From Herbiconiux sp. (GTDB lineage Bacteria; Actinomycetota; Actinomycetes; Actinomycetales; Microbacteriaceae), in assembly GCF_023264855.1 (NCBI RefSeq), contig NZ_JAHFUW010000003.1:1-64000 (forward strand): DNA of 64,000 nucleotides, in the 5' to 3' direction. Below, one piece after another: positions 25,700 through 34,003 of this stretch. The position numbers were made by a program, and so were the translations under genes. Every line of letters starts with the position of its first letter. Position 1 is the stretch's first letter. Under the pieces are notes generated by a model. The model was not told the DNA's origin and made no database searches. It saw nothing but the letters and a program-made list of their open reading frames with translations.

Positions 25700-26053
25700 C
25701 TACCCGTGCAGAAGAGTGAGGAGCTCTGTGATGCGGCCGTCGCGCACGGTGATGATGTCGACGCCGCGGGCGACGGGTGCGCCTGACGGACCGAAGGTCC
25801 AGGCCTGCACGCCCGTGTCGGCGCTCACGTAGGCGAGCCCGTCGTCGGCGAACACGAAATCGGCGGGCGCGCCGTCGAGGAGGCCGGCCGCCTTCGCCTC
25901 GAGCGCATCCCAGCCCTCGACGGTCTCCTCCGGGTCGGTGAAGACCACGTCGGCGGCGAACGACGCCTCGATGGCCGCGCGCCGCGATTCCGGATCGCGG
26001 TTGCCGAAGACGTCGTGCAGGTTGGCGGCGAGCAGCTCGGAAACGGTGGGCAT
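25700..26053 (-). CDS. SnoaL/NTF2-like protein
   Basis: 117 residues from ATG at 26053 with a GAGGAGAACC ribosome site. The NTF2-like order is an N-terminal helix (VSELLAANLHDVFGNRDPES), strand AADVVFTDPEETVEG, helix LEAKAAGLLDG, then strands FVFADDGLAYVS, VQAWTFGPSG and VDIITVRDGRITELLTLL. It probably binds or isomerises a small hydrophobic molecule. It stands alone, 64 bases from the next gene. Confidence 0.8.
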   Translation of the reverse strand: MPTVSELLAANLHDVFGNRDPESRRAAIEASFAADVVFTDPEETVEGWDALEAKAAGLLDGAPADFVFADDGLAYVSADTGVQAWTFGPSGAPVARGVDIITVRDGRITELLTLLHG

Positions 26054-26117
26054 CGGTTCTCCTCGGGACGGCCTGACGACGGGGGTCTTGCGATCGATCC
26101 CAGTCTGGCAGGAGTCG

Positions 26118-26531
26118 TCAGCTGAAGGGGAGCGGCTGCTCCTGCGAGACGAGGGTGCCGTAGCCGGCGACGAAGGCGGTGACGCGCACGGCGGCGTAGT
26201 CCGCGGCCACTCCGGAGGGGATAGTGCCCGCGAAGTGGCCCGTCGAGTCGGTCGACGGGCGGAACACCGTGACCCACGCGGAGGTGTCCGGGTCTTTGCC
26301 CTCGATCGCGAACTGCTGCTGCAGCGGGCTGCCGTCGGCGGCCGCGAGGTTGACGTTGACGTAGCCGGCGCCGCCGCCGATGGAGCTGAAGAACACGGAG
26401 AGGCTCGGCTTCGCCTCCGACGCGGCGGCGGCCGGCGCGGCGACGGCGGCCAGCACGACGGGCGCGGCCCAGGCGCTGTGCAGCACGGCCCGGCGGGTGG
26501 GGCCGGAGGAGTTCTGGTCGGATCGGGTCAT
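26118..26531 (-). CDS. Small exported protein with Tat-like leader
   Basis: 137 residues. The leader PTRRAVLHSAWAAPVVLAAV, followed by AAPAAAAS, is almost the same as that of the protein at 15909. The mature part is about 100 residues, strand-rich and without cysteines (AGYVNVNLAAADGSPL, YAAVRVTAFVAGYGTLVS). No family is recognised. It is one of three small exported proteins in this window sharing this leader. Confidence 0.68.
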   Translation of the reverse strand: MTRSDQNSSGPTRRAVLHSAWAAPVVLAAVAAPAAAASEAKPSLSVFFSSIGGGAGYVNVNLAAADGSPLQQQFAIEGKDPDTSAWVTVFRPSTDSTGHFAGTIPSGVAADYAAVRVTAFVAGYGTLVSQEQPLPFS

Positions 26532-26605
26532 GATTTCACGCTACCGGCGCGTCGGCCTGCGGACAGGCCTGGGGGACGCCCGGTTGAGGACGCGTCCTGA
26601 AGAGG

Positions 26606-27085
26606 TCAGCGGGCGTCGAGGCGCTCGGCGACGTCGGCCGGGAAGCCGCCTGTGGAGATGGGGCTCCAGCGGGTGGGGGTGATGCGCAGCAGGGACTTGT
26701 TCTGCAAGGCCATCGCCTCGCGGTACTCCTGCCAGTCGGGATGCTCGCCCGAGATGCAGCGGAAGTAGTCGACCAGTCCGTCGGCGGCCTCGGGCATGTG
26801 GAGCACCTCGGCGTCGCCGTCGACCTGGATCCAGGCGTCGTTCCAGTCGTCCGACAGAACGAGCACCGAGGCGGCGGAGCGGCGCTCGGCGTTGCGCGTC
26901 TTGGCTCGGCCCGGGTAGGTGGAGATGACGATTCGACCCTGCTCGTCGACCCCTCCGGTGACGGGCGACATCTGCGGGCGGCCGTCGGCGCGCGTGGTGG
27001 CGACGAGCATCCGGTGCCGAGGGCGCACGAACTCGAGCATGCCGTCGCGGTCGACAGAGGTGGTGGTGGAGATGGTTCTGGCCAT
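26606..27085 (-). CDS. PPOX-class (pyridoxamine oxidase-like) flavin/F420 protein
   Basis: 159 residues. The split-barrel pattern is FVRPRHRMLVATTRADGRPQ, MSPVTGGVDEQGRIVISTYPG, KTRNAERRSAASVLVLSDDW and AWIQVDGDAEVL. This is typical of the F420- or FMN-dependent PPOX proteins frequent in actinobacteria. It likely reduces an unsaturated or nitro-type substrate, or binds cofactor only. Monocistronic. Confidence 0.87.
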   Translation of the reverse strand: MARTISTTTSVDRDGMLEFVRPRHRMLVATTRADGRPQMSPVTGGVDEQGRIVISTYPGRAKTRNAERRSAASVLVLSDDWNDAWIQVDGDAEVLHMPEAADGLVDYFRCISGEHPDWQEYREAMALQNKSLLRITPTRWSPISTGGFPADVAERLDAR

Positions 27086-27124
27086 GGCTCAACGCTAGGC
27101 GAAAGGGGCGCAATGCGACGAAAA

Positions 27125-27136
27125 CGGGGGGGGGGG
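27125..27136. repeat. Run of about 12 G between two convergent-spaced genes
   Basis: A poly-G tract follows the AAAAC at 27121 and ends at CTAG, whose CTA is the stop codon of the lipoprotein gene. Long G runs are slippage-prone and hard to sequence, so the exact length is uncertain. Confidence 0.8.
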
Positions 27137-27137
27137 G

Positions 27138-27548
27138 CTAGTTCTTCAGCGGGGGAATCACCAGCGAATCGTGGGGAAGATCCAGCTCGACGGGCTTGGT
27201 CTGGTCGACGCCCTCGGGTGTTGCAACCTGCGCGATGAAGGGCAGATCGACAGCGGTACACGCCCGGTCTGTGGGCGTCACTGTCACCACGAGTGTGGTG
27301 GGTGAGGTGACCGAAATTGGATCCAGGCGCGGACCGCACCCATCAGAAGACCAGGTCAGGACCAGCTGGCTGCCATCGGCGCTCCATGCGGCGCCATGCT
27401 CCACGTCGCCCGAGGGTTCGCTGTAGCTCCAGCCTGCGTCGGCTGTCTGGCGGGCTGATGGAGATGGTGCGCCTGAGGCCCCGCAAGCGCTGAGTCCGGC
27501 CGCGATCAACGCCACGAAGGCGATTCCTGCTACGCGTCGTTCGATCAT
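27138..27548 (-). CDS. Small secreted lipoprotein, relative of the 8883 gene
   Basis: 136 residues from ATG at 27548 (a start nine codons earlier is possible). The leader GIAFVALIAAGLSAC gives a lipobox LSAC. The mature domain has two cysteines (DGCGPRLD and DRACTAVD) and the terminal strand pattern VELDLPHDSLVIPPL. It shares the two-cysteine layout and C-terminal order with the lipoprotein at 8883-9302. Its stop abuts a G tract of about 12. Function unknown. Confidence 0.72.
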   Translation of the reverse strand: MIERRVAGIAFVALIAAGLSACGASGAPSPSARQTADAGWSYSEPSGDVEHGAAWSADGSQLVLTWSSDGCGPRLDPISVTSPTTLVVTVTPTDRACTAVDLPFIAQVATPEGVDQTKPVELDLPHDSLVIPPLKN

Positions 27549-27600
27549 GTTCTCCCGCTCCGTTCTCGGTGGCATTCACCTGCGCTCAGAATCCACGACA

Positions 27601-27629
27601 TTGACGACATATTCTCATTAAAAGAATAG
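27601..27629 (+). promoter_or_regulatory. Possible promoter with inverted repeat before the protease gene
   Basis: TTGACG at 27601 could be a -35 box. The palindrome ATTCT-CATTAAA-AGAAT (27611-27627) occupies the spacer and -10 area. It is the most AT-rich stretch locally. Regulator unknown. Confidence 0.35.
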
Positions 27630-27663
27630 GGTGATCCAGACGGTTATTTCATGAGGAGGACTC

Positions 27664-28905
27664 GTGTCGAGAGTTGCACGCCGATCACTACTGGTGATGA
27701 TTTCAGGGTCGGTGACCGCGTGCCTCGCGCTGACGGTCGGGTTCTCGTCGTCGGCAAGCGCCGTCCAGCAGGCAGGTGCCATCCCCGACGTTCCAGGACA
27801 AGGGGCTTCATTCGACAACGCTGGCCTGCGAACCGCCGGTGGCTCCGGGATCGACGAGGGCATTGCCGCGGCGTTCGACCAAAGGAGGGCTCAGGAGCGC
27901 GGTGTATCCGTCGAACAGGTTCGGGCGGATGATGAGGCGGGTGCGGAGCTCGGGATGCTTGCCGCACAGCTGGAAGGCGAGTTCCCTGATCTGTATATCC
28001 AGAGCGAATGGCGCTATACCGAGTATCCGAACGCGCAAGTCGTGTTGGCGAGCGAACCTCCGGAAGCCGTCCGCCACCTGATCGATACGGCTCCGTTTCC
28101 CGTCGACATCGTCGTCGCGAGCGACGGGCCTGACCGGTGGGAGGCTATGGAGATCGTCGAAGAGATGCAGTCGGCGTTGACCGCCGATTCAGGCCTCACC
28201 TCAGTCGGAAGCTACGACCCGCTCACGGGAACGTACAACCTGACCGTCGAGGGGCCTCGACCGGATGCGGGCGTGCTGCAGCAGGTGACTGGACTGGCGG
28301 GAGGCCAAGCGATCAACCTCGAGTTCGGTGACGATGCATCTCGAGCTGAACCCGCGTACGTCGGAGGGGAAGGCGGCTTCTACGGCTGCACCGCCGGCTT
28401 CGTCGTTCGCAATGGACCGACGTTCGGCATCTCGACAGCAAATCACTGCCCGGTGCCTGAGACCACCTTCACCTACAAGGGAGTGGCGTTCGGCTGGGGA
28501 GGAAGTCTCGACCGAAATTACGGTGACGCACAGTGGGGCTGGTCCGCGGGCGGCACGCCGCTCCCGATGTTCCGCCAGACGGCATTGTCGGTGCTCACCG
28601 CGCGGGGAATCGTTGGTCCTTACATCGGGCTCGGTCACTGCACCTACGGAATGACGACTCGAACGAGTTGCGCAACTGTGGTGGGTCTCAATACCGTCGT
28701 GAATTACGGACCCGCCGACGGCACCTACCGTAATCTCGTGCGTGACGGCGGAGACCACGTCGATCACGGAGACAGCGGCGGCCCCAACTTCGGAACCGGT
28801 GGCCAAGTGCTCGGCTACACCTCCGGATTCAACTCCGACTACTCGTTCTGGACCGCCTCGTCGGCGCTTCACAACTTCGCGTATGTCACCGCCTTCGTCG
28901 ATTGA
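27664..28905 (+). CDS. Secreted trypsin-like (S1, alpha-lytic type) serine protease
   Basis: 413 residues from GTG at 27664 after ATGAGGAGG. A Sec signal peptide (SLLVMISGSVTACLALTVGF, cleaved after SSASA) is followed by a pro-region of about 190 residues with alpha-lytic-type inhibitor features (two homologous halves, FPVDIVVASDGPDRWEAMEI and LTSVGSYDPLTGTYNLTVEG). The protease domain has His in STANHC, Asp in NYGDAQW and Ser in HGDSGGP, with a second cysteine pair (GHCTYG, TSCATV). It is an extracellular endopeptidase made as a zymogen. Monocistronic. Confidence 0.9.
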   Translation: MSRVARRSLLVMISGSVTACLALTVGFSSSASAVQQAGAIPDVPGQGASFDNAGLRTAGGSGIDEGIAAAFDQRRAQERGVSVEQVRADDEAGAELGMLAAQLEGEFPDLYIQSEWRYTEYPNAQVVLASEPPEAVRHLIDTAPFPVDIVVASDGPDRWEAMEIVEEMQSALTADSGLTSVGSYDPLTGTYNLTVEGPRPDAGVLQQVTGLAGGQAINLEFGDDASRAEPAYVGGEGGFYGCTAGFVVRNGPTFGISTANHCPVPETTFTYKGVAFGWGGSLDRNYGDAQWGWSAGGTPLPMFRQTALSVLTARGIVGPYIGLGHCTYGMTTRTSCATVVGLNTVVNYGPADGTYRNLVRDGGDHVDHGDSGGPNFGTGGQVLGYTSGFNSDYSFWTASSALHNFAYVTAFVD

Positions 28906-28977
28906 CTCCGCTGGGCGAAAGACGTCATCTACCGGTGTCGTTTTGCGCAATGCGCGCGGGCGTGGTCTGCTACCGGG

Positions 28978-29454
28978 GTGACTGTCGATTCCGGCCAGAC
29001 GTGGATGTTCACACGGGCGCGCCGGCGAGACGCCCCCGTGATGCGTCAACTCGCGCGACTCGCCTACGGCACGTACGTCGATCGGATCGGGCGGGAGCCT
29101 GCTCCGATGACCAGCGACTACGAGCAGATCGCCTCATCCGGCATGGCGATCCTCGTCTGGCGCGAGTCACGGGTCGACGGGATGCTCGTCTTCAGCCTCG
29201 ATGCCGAGGAATTGCTGGTGGAGAACATCGCCGTCAGCCCTCAGGCGCAGGGCTCGGGTCTCGGATCCGCTCTCCTCGCCCAAGCGGAACGCATCGCGGT
29301 CAAACGGGGCAAGCACTGGGTGCGCCTCTACACGAACGAAGCGATGGTCGAGAATCTGGCCTTCTACCCCCGCCGCGGCTACGTCGAGACGCACCGCGGC
29401 ACGGTCGACGGCTATGCGCGCGTCTATTTCGCCAAGCAGCTCGCCCTGGAGTGA
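28978..29454 (+). CDS. GNAT-family N-acetyltransferase
   Basis: 158 residues from GTG at 28978. The acetyl-CoA loop is LLVENIAVSPQAQGSGLGSA (R/QxxGxG/A type), followed by LLAQAERIAVKRGKHWVRLY and ENLAFYPRRGYVETHRG, the standard GNAT motifs A and B. Cytoplasmic; the acceptor substrate is unknown. It lies 72 bases after the protease gene and is convergent with the LysR gene. Confidence 0.9.
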   Translation: MTVDSGQTWMFTRARRRDAPVMRQLARLAYGTYVDRIGREPAPMTSDYEQIASSGMAILVWRESRVDGMLVFSLDAEELLVENIAVSPQAQGSGLGSALLAQAERIAVKRGKHWVRLYTNEAMVENLAFYPRRGYVETHRGTVDGYARVYFAKQLALE

Positions 29455-29484
29455 CCGACGCTCGCACCATGGATGCGGCACGCG

Positions 29485-30381
29485 CTACACGACCTCCACG
29501 GGGCGGCCGGGCGGGTGGATGCGGTCGACGAGGGTGCGCATCCGTTCGCCCCGGATCGCGTCGTCGCGGCGCCAGGCCAGGCCGACCTCGAAGTCGATGT
29601 CGTCGAGGTCGAGCGGGGTGGCGCGCAGGGCCGTGCGCTGCAGCATCTGGCTGATCGGGGTGTCGTCGGCCTTGTTGCCGAGCATGATCGCCCCCGTGCT
29701 GCGCAGCCGAGATTCCAGCGTGAGCACATCGGCGAAGGAGATCTCCTCCACCTCCACCACTCCGGCGTCGTGCAGCAGCGCGCTGAGGGCGCGCATCGGC
29801 TTGGGCTGCAGGATGGTGGGCAGCATCACCGCCTTGCGCCCGCGCAGGCTCGCGAGGCTCACACTGGTGTCGGGTAGATCGCTGTCGGGCGGGCTGAAGG
29901 CGTAGAAGCGGTACCGAGCGAGCGCACGCACCTCGATGCCCGGCAGGTCGACCGGCAGGTGCACCACGGTCAGATCGAGATCGCCGTGGGCGAGCTGGCG
30001 GAGCAGGATCGACGACATCTCCGTCTCGACACGGTGCACCGGCTCCCCGAGAGCCTCGAGACCCTCGGCCACCCGCTGGGCGTACCGCGCCGGCGCCCAC
30101 GGCGTCGCACCCACCCGGATGGGCCGCGGATCGTCGTCAGCCGTCACGAGGTCGTCGAACTGGGCGAGGATGGCCACCACCTTGGGCAGGAGCGCCTGCG
30201 CAGCATCCGTGGGGAGCAGGTCGTGGTAGCGACGGCTGAACAACTCGGCACCGAGGTGCAGCTCCAGCTGACGGATGCTGCGACTCACGGGCGACGGGGT
30301 CAGGTGCAGCGACTCGGCGGCCTTGCCGATGTTCCGCTCGCGGGAGACGGCGACGAAACAGCGCAACTGTGCGATGTCCAT
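29485..30381 (-). CDS. LysR-family transcriptional regulator
   Basis: 298 residues from ATG at 30381. A longer start is rejected because it would overrun an operator-like palindrome at 30404-30422. The helix-turn-helix is MDIAQLRCFVAVSRERNIGK, then AAESLHLTPSPVSRSIRQLE; the effector domain begins at PIRVGATPWAP. It is divergent from the CoA-transferase operon, the usual LysR arrangement for an activator of the neighbouring genes responding to a pathway substrate. Confidence 0.92.
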   Translation of the reverse strand: MDIAQLRCFVAVSRERNIGKAAESLHLTPSPVSRSIRQLELHLGAELFSRRYHDLLPTDAAQALLPKVVAILAQFDDLVTADDDPRPIRVGATPWAPARYAQRVAEGLEALGEPVHRVETEMSSILLRQLAHGDLDLTVVHLPVDLPGIEVRALARYRFYAFSPPDSDLPDTSVSLASLRGRKAVMLPTILQPKPMRALSALLHDAGVVEVEEISFADVLTLESRLRSTGAIMLGNKADDTPISQMLQRTALRATPLDLDDIDFEVGLAWRRDDAIRGERMRTLVDRIHPPGRPVEVV

Positions 30382-30403
30382 ACGCCACAGTAACGCGCGA
30401 ACG

Positions 30404-30422
30404 GCAACCTGCTCCGGGTTGC
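30404..30422. promoter_or_regulatory. LysR-type operator candidate
   Basis: A perfect inverted repeat GCAACC-TGCTCCG-GGTTGC lies 23-41 bases upstream of the LysR start, in the divergent region. Its position fits autoregulation. No second half-site near the operon promoter was recognised. Confidence 0.45.
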
Positions 30423-30570
30423 ACCATGCGCGGATTAGCACGTACACCGCTCATCCGGAGGCCGGTGGAGTGTGCCCGATCGGCGATGTACGCGCCGGAA
30501 TCGCGATGACAGGGTGGGGTCACCGAACCACCGAGCGGCCCACCGGGGCCGACACGAAGGAGTGTGTGGC

Positions 30571-33060
30571 ATGGTCGACGACGACCCCACGATGCCCGTT
30601 CTCGACGGAGTGCGCGTTCTCGACGCGATCTCCGGGCGAACCCAGACCATCGGCCGATTCCTCGCCGAGCTCGGCGCCGACGTGGTGCGCGTCGAGTCGC
30701 CGGAAGCGGCCGACGAGCGGATGCATCGCTCCGCCCAGAGCCCCGACATCGGCTTCGCCGTGCGCAACACGGGCAAGCGCGGGATCGTGCTGGACAGGTC
30801 ATCCGTCGCCGGGCGCGAACGATTCGACGCCTTGCTCGCCGGCACCGACATCCTGCTCGACGACAGTCCCGCCCCGCACGGCTCGGCCCCGCATCCGGCC
30901 GGACAGCGCGGCGACGATCTCGACGAGACCCGCCTGGCCACCATCAACCCCCGCCTCGTGATCCTGCGGGTGACCGACTTCGGTCTGGTGGGCCCCCGCC
31001 GGCAGTGGAAGGCCACGCCCGACGTGCTGTTCGCCCTGAGCGGGGTGCTGTCGCGATCGGGACTCCCGGATGCGACCGAGCCGCTGCTCCCGCCCGAGCA
31101 TCTCGCCTACGAGTCGGCGAGCATGCAGGCGGTGTGGACCGTTCTGCTGGCCCACTCGCACGCCCGCCGCACCGGCAAGGGCGACCACATCGACTTCTCG
31201 GTGCTGGACGCGCTGATGCACCTGCTCGATCCCGGGTACGGGATCGGCGGCAGCGCGCGGGCCGGCGCCCCGATGAAGGATCTGCCGCGGGGCCGGCCCG
31301 ACGCCCGGCACCTGTACCCCACCTTCCGCGCCCTCGACGGGTACGTGCGCATCTGCGTGCTGAGCCGCCGCCAGTGGCACGCGATGCTGGAGTGGCTGGG
31401 CAACCCGCCGGAACTCGACGGCGATCGGTACGACGACATCACCACCCGGCAGCAGGCGGATGCCGTCGTCAAGCCCTATTACGAGCGGCTGTTCGCCGGC
31501 ATCACCCGCGCGGAGGCCGTGGCGGCCGGGCGCCGGTTCGGCGTTCCCGCGGCCGGACTCCTCACCGCCACCGAGGTGCTCGACGAGCCCGCGTTCGCGG
31601 CCGCCGGCAGTTTCACCGAGCTCGACCTCGGGCAGGGCTTGCGAACGACCGTCCCCACGGGACTGGTGGAGATCGACGGCGCCAAAGCCGGGGTGCGCCG
31701 CACCGTTCCGGTCGCGGGGGAGCACGACGAGGAGGTCGACGCCGAGTGGCTCGCCCGCCGGCCTGAGTCAAGGGCCGAGATCGGGGCCGGCGCCGAGGCC
31801 GGGGCGGGCGCAGGCACCTTCCGCATCCGTCCCTTCGAAGGGCTTCGCGTGCTCGACCTCGGGGTGATCGTGGTGGGGGCCGAAGCCGGCCGGCTGTTCG
31901 CCGACTACGGAGCCGACGTGATCAAGGTGGAGAGCGTCGAGTTCCCCGACGGCAGCCGGCAGACCTACGGCGGCCAGCAGGTGACCGAGGGCTTCTGCTG
32001 GGGGCATCGCAACAAGCGCAGTCTCGGCCTCAACCTCAAGGATCCCGAGGGCCGCGCCCTGTTCGAGCACCTCGTCGCCGAGGCCGACGTCGTGCTCTCC
32101 AACTTCAAGCCGGGCACGCTCGAGAAGCTCGGCATCGGCTATCCGGAGCTGCGGGCGATCAACCCGCGCATCATCGTGTCGGAGTCGAGCGCTTTCGGCT
32201 CGCACGGCCCTTGGAGTGACCGGATGGGCTACGGCCCCCTGGTGCGCGCGAGCTCGGGCCTCAGCCTCACCTGGCAGTACCCGGGCGTCGACTTCGGCTT
32301 CAGCGACACGATCACCATCTACCCCGACCACGTCGCCGCCCGGGTCAGTGCCTCGGCCGTCGCCGCACTGCTGCTGCGCCGGGAACGGACGGGGCGCGGC
32401 GGTCACGTCTCGAGCGCCCAGATCGACGTGATCTTCTCCAGCATGGCCGAGCAGCTAGCCACCGAGCGACTGCACGAAGGAACGATCCGGGCCCAGGGCA
32501 ATCGCCGGGGCCAGGATGCGCCGACCGGGCCGTTCCAGGCGGCGGGCGACGACGAATGGCTGGTCGTCGATGTGCGCAGCACGGCCGAGTTCCGGGCGCT
32601 CGCCGCGGCGATCGGCCGGCCGGACTGGGCCGCCGACGACGATCTGAGCACGCGGGAGGGCCGGCTCGCGCGCGCATCCGAGCTCGAGAGCGGATTGGCC
32701 GAGTGGACCGCCGCCCACACGCCGACGGATGCCGAGCGCACCCTGCAGGCGGCCGGGGTTCCGGCGGGACGGATGGTGCGGGTCGTCGACCTCGAGCACG
32801 ACGAGCACTGCGCGGGCCGCGGACTGCTCGGGCTGCTCGCCCAGCCCCAGTTCGACGAGCCGCTCACCACCTTCCTGGCCGAGGCCCGGTTCGCGAGCGG
32901 GCTGAGCCCGCTGCTCGCCCCGGCGCCGCTGCAGGGGGAGCACACCGCCGTGATCGCGGCCGAGCGGCTCGGGCTCGACACGGTGCGCGCCGAGGAGCTC
33001 ATCGCCCGGGGCGTGCTGCAGCCGTATCGCGTGCCCACCCGCAGCCCGGCGGGTGTCTGA
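30571..33060 (+). CDS. Double-domain CaiB/BaiF (family III) CoA-transferase
   Basis: 829 residues from ATG at 30571, after GAAGGAG at good spacing. It consists of two family III halves, residues about 10-390 and 415-815. The halves are marked by the repeated ELGADVVRVESPEA and DYGADVIKVESVEF, RTGKGDHIDFSVLDALMHLL and RTGRGGHVSSAQIDVIFSSM. Family III enzymes move CoA between acids through an aspartyl-CoA anhydride. A fused pair suggests an internal pseudo-dimer. As first gene after the LysR regulator it probably activates the pathway's carboxylic acid. Confidence 0.92.
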   Translation: MVDDDPTMPVLDGVRVLDAISGRTQTIGRFLAELGADVVRVESPEAADERMHRSAQSPDIGFAVRNTGKRGIVLDRSSVAGRERFDALLAGTDILLDDSPAPHGSAPHPAGQRGDDLDETRLATINPRLVILRVTDFGLVGPRRQWKATPDVLFALSGVLSRSGLPDATEPLLPPEHLAYESASMQAVWTVLLAHSHARRTGKGDHIDFSVLDALMHLLDPGYGIGGSARAGAPMKDLPRGRPDARHLYPTFRALDGYVRICVLSRRQWHAMLEWLGNPPELDGDRYDDITTRQQADAVVKPYYERLFAGITRAEAVAAGRRFGVPAAGLLTATEVLDEPAFAAAGSFTELDLGQGLRTTVPTGLVEIDGAKAGVRRTVPVAGEHDEEVDAEWLARRPESRAEIGAGAEAGAGAGTFRIRPFEGLRVLDLGVIVVGAEAGRLFADYGADVIKVESVEFPDGSRQTYGGQQVTEGFCWGHRNKRSLGLNLKDPEGRALFEHLVAEADVVLSNFKPGTLEKLGIGYPELRAINPRIIVSESSAFGSHGPWSDRMGYGPLVRASSGLSLTWQYPGVDFGFSDTITIYPDHVAARVSASAVAALLLRRERTGRGGHVSSAQIDVIFSSMAEQLATERLHEGTIRAQGNRRGQDAPTGPFQAAGDDEWLVVDVRSTAEFRALAAAIGRPDWAADDDLSTREGRLARASELESGLAEWTAAHTPTDAERTLQAAGVPAGRMVRVVDLEHDEHCAGRGLLGLLAQPQFDEPLTTFLAEARFASGLSPLLAPAPLQGEHTAVIAAERLGLDTVRAEELIARGVLQPYRVPTRSPAGV

Positions 33061-33080
33061 GCCGGCACGCGCTGCCCCGC

Positions 33081-33099
33081 GGGCCGGGTCCGCCGGCCC
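33081..33099. other. Intercistronic hairpin
   Basis: GGGCCGG-GTCCG-CCGGCCC forms a 7-bp GC stem between the CoA-transferase and crotonase genes. No T run follows. It may be an mRNA-stabilising or weak terminating element. Confidence 0.4.
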
Positions 33100-33155
33100 G
33101 TCACCCGCCTAGAAGACGTAGACACAAGAGAACCGTACGAAGTGAGGAACCTCCC

Positions 33156-34001
33156 ATGACAGACACCGCAGTGGCATCCGCCACTCCCTTTACCGACGCC
33201 GTCGAGATCGGTGGCGCCGGCGCCGTGCTCGCGCAGCGCAGCGAGCACGTGCTGCTGATCACGATCAACCGGCCCGAGGCGCGCAACGCCGTGAACCTGG
33301 ATGTGATGGTCGGCATCGGCGAGGCGCTCGAGTACGCCGAGAACGATCCGGGCATCTGGGTGGTGATCATCACGGGCGCCGGCGACAAGTCGTTCTGCGC
33401 CGGCGCCGACCTGAAGGCGGCGGCGCGCGGTGAACTGACGCCGAGCGATCCGCGGGTGAAGGCCTGGGGGTTCGCCGGCTTCGTGCAGCATCACATCTCC
33501 AAGCCGGTCATCGCCGCGGTCAACGGCTTCGCGCTCGGCGGCGGCACCGAGATCGTGCTGCAGAGCGACCTCGCCGTTTCGATCGACACCGCGGCCTTCG
33601 GGCTCCCCGAGGTCAAGCGCGGCATCTACGCCGGCGCCGGCGGCGCCTTCCGGCTCGGGCAGCAGATCCCCAAGAAGATCGCGATGGAGGTAATGCTCAC
33701 CGGCAAGCCGATCACGGCGCAGAAGGCCCTCGAGCTCGGCCTCGTCAACCGTGTCGTGACCGCCGACCAGCTGATCCCGGCCGCCCTCGAGCTGGCCGAG
33801 GCCATCTGCGAGAACGCGCCCCTCGCGGTGCAGGTGACGAAGCGGATCGCCGTCGGCATCACCGACGGTCACGTCGCCGCCGACGACGCCGACTGGCGGC
33901 GCAGCACGGCCGAGGGCCCGGGGTTGATGGCGAGCGACGACACCCGCGAGGGCCTCGCGGCCTTCGCCGAGAAGCGCGCACCGCGCTGGACGGGGCGCTG
34001 A
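33156..34001 (+). CDS. Crotonase-family enoyl-CoA hydratase/isomerase
   Basis: 281 residues. The oxyanion-hole segments are DKSFCAGADLKAAARG and VNGFALGGGTEIVLQSDLAV. The third helix segment FGLPEVKRGIYAGAGGAFRL carries the usual catalytic Glu position (PEVKRG). The domain ends with a trimerisation region after LTGKPITAQKALELGLVNRVV. It likely hydrates or hydrolyses an enoyl- or ketoacyl-CoA. Second gene of the LysR-linked operon; the thiolase gene follows after 2 bases. Confidence 0.92.
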   Translation: MTDTAVASATPFTDAVEIGGAGAVLAQRSEHVLLITINRPEARNAVNLDVMVGIGEALEYAENDPGIWVVIITGAGDKSFCAGADLKAAARGELTPSDPRVKAWGFAGFVQHHISKPVIAAVNGFALGGGTEIVLQSDLAVSIDTAAFGLPEVKRGIYAGAGGAFRLGQQIPKKIAMEVMLTGKPITAQKALELGLVNRVVTADQLIPAALELAEAICENAPLAVQVTKRIAVGITDGHVAADDADWRRSTAEGPGLMASDDTREGLAAFAEKRAPRWTGR

Positions 34002-34003
34002 TC

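Noticed and set aside
30564-31766. 400-codon frame inside the CoA-transferase gene
   Set aside because: Arginine/alanine-rich shadow typical of high-GC genes, with no family features.
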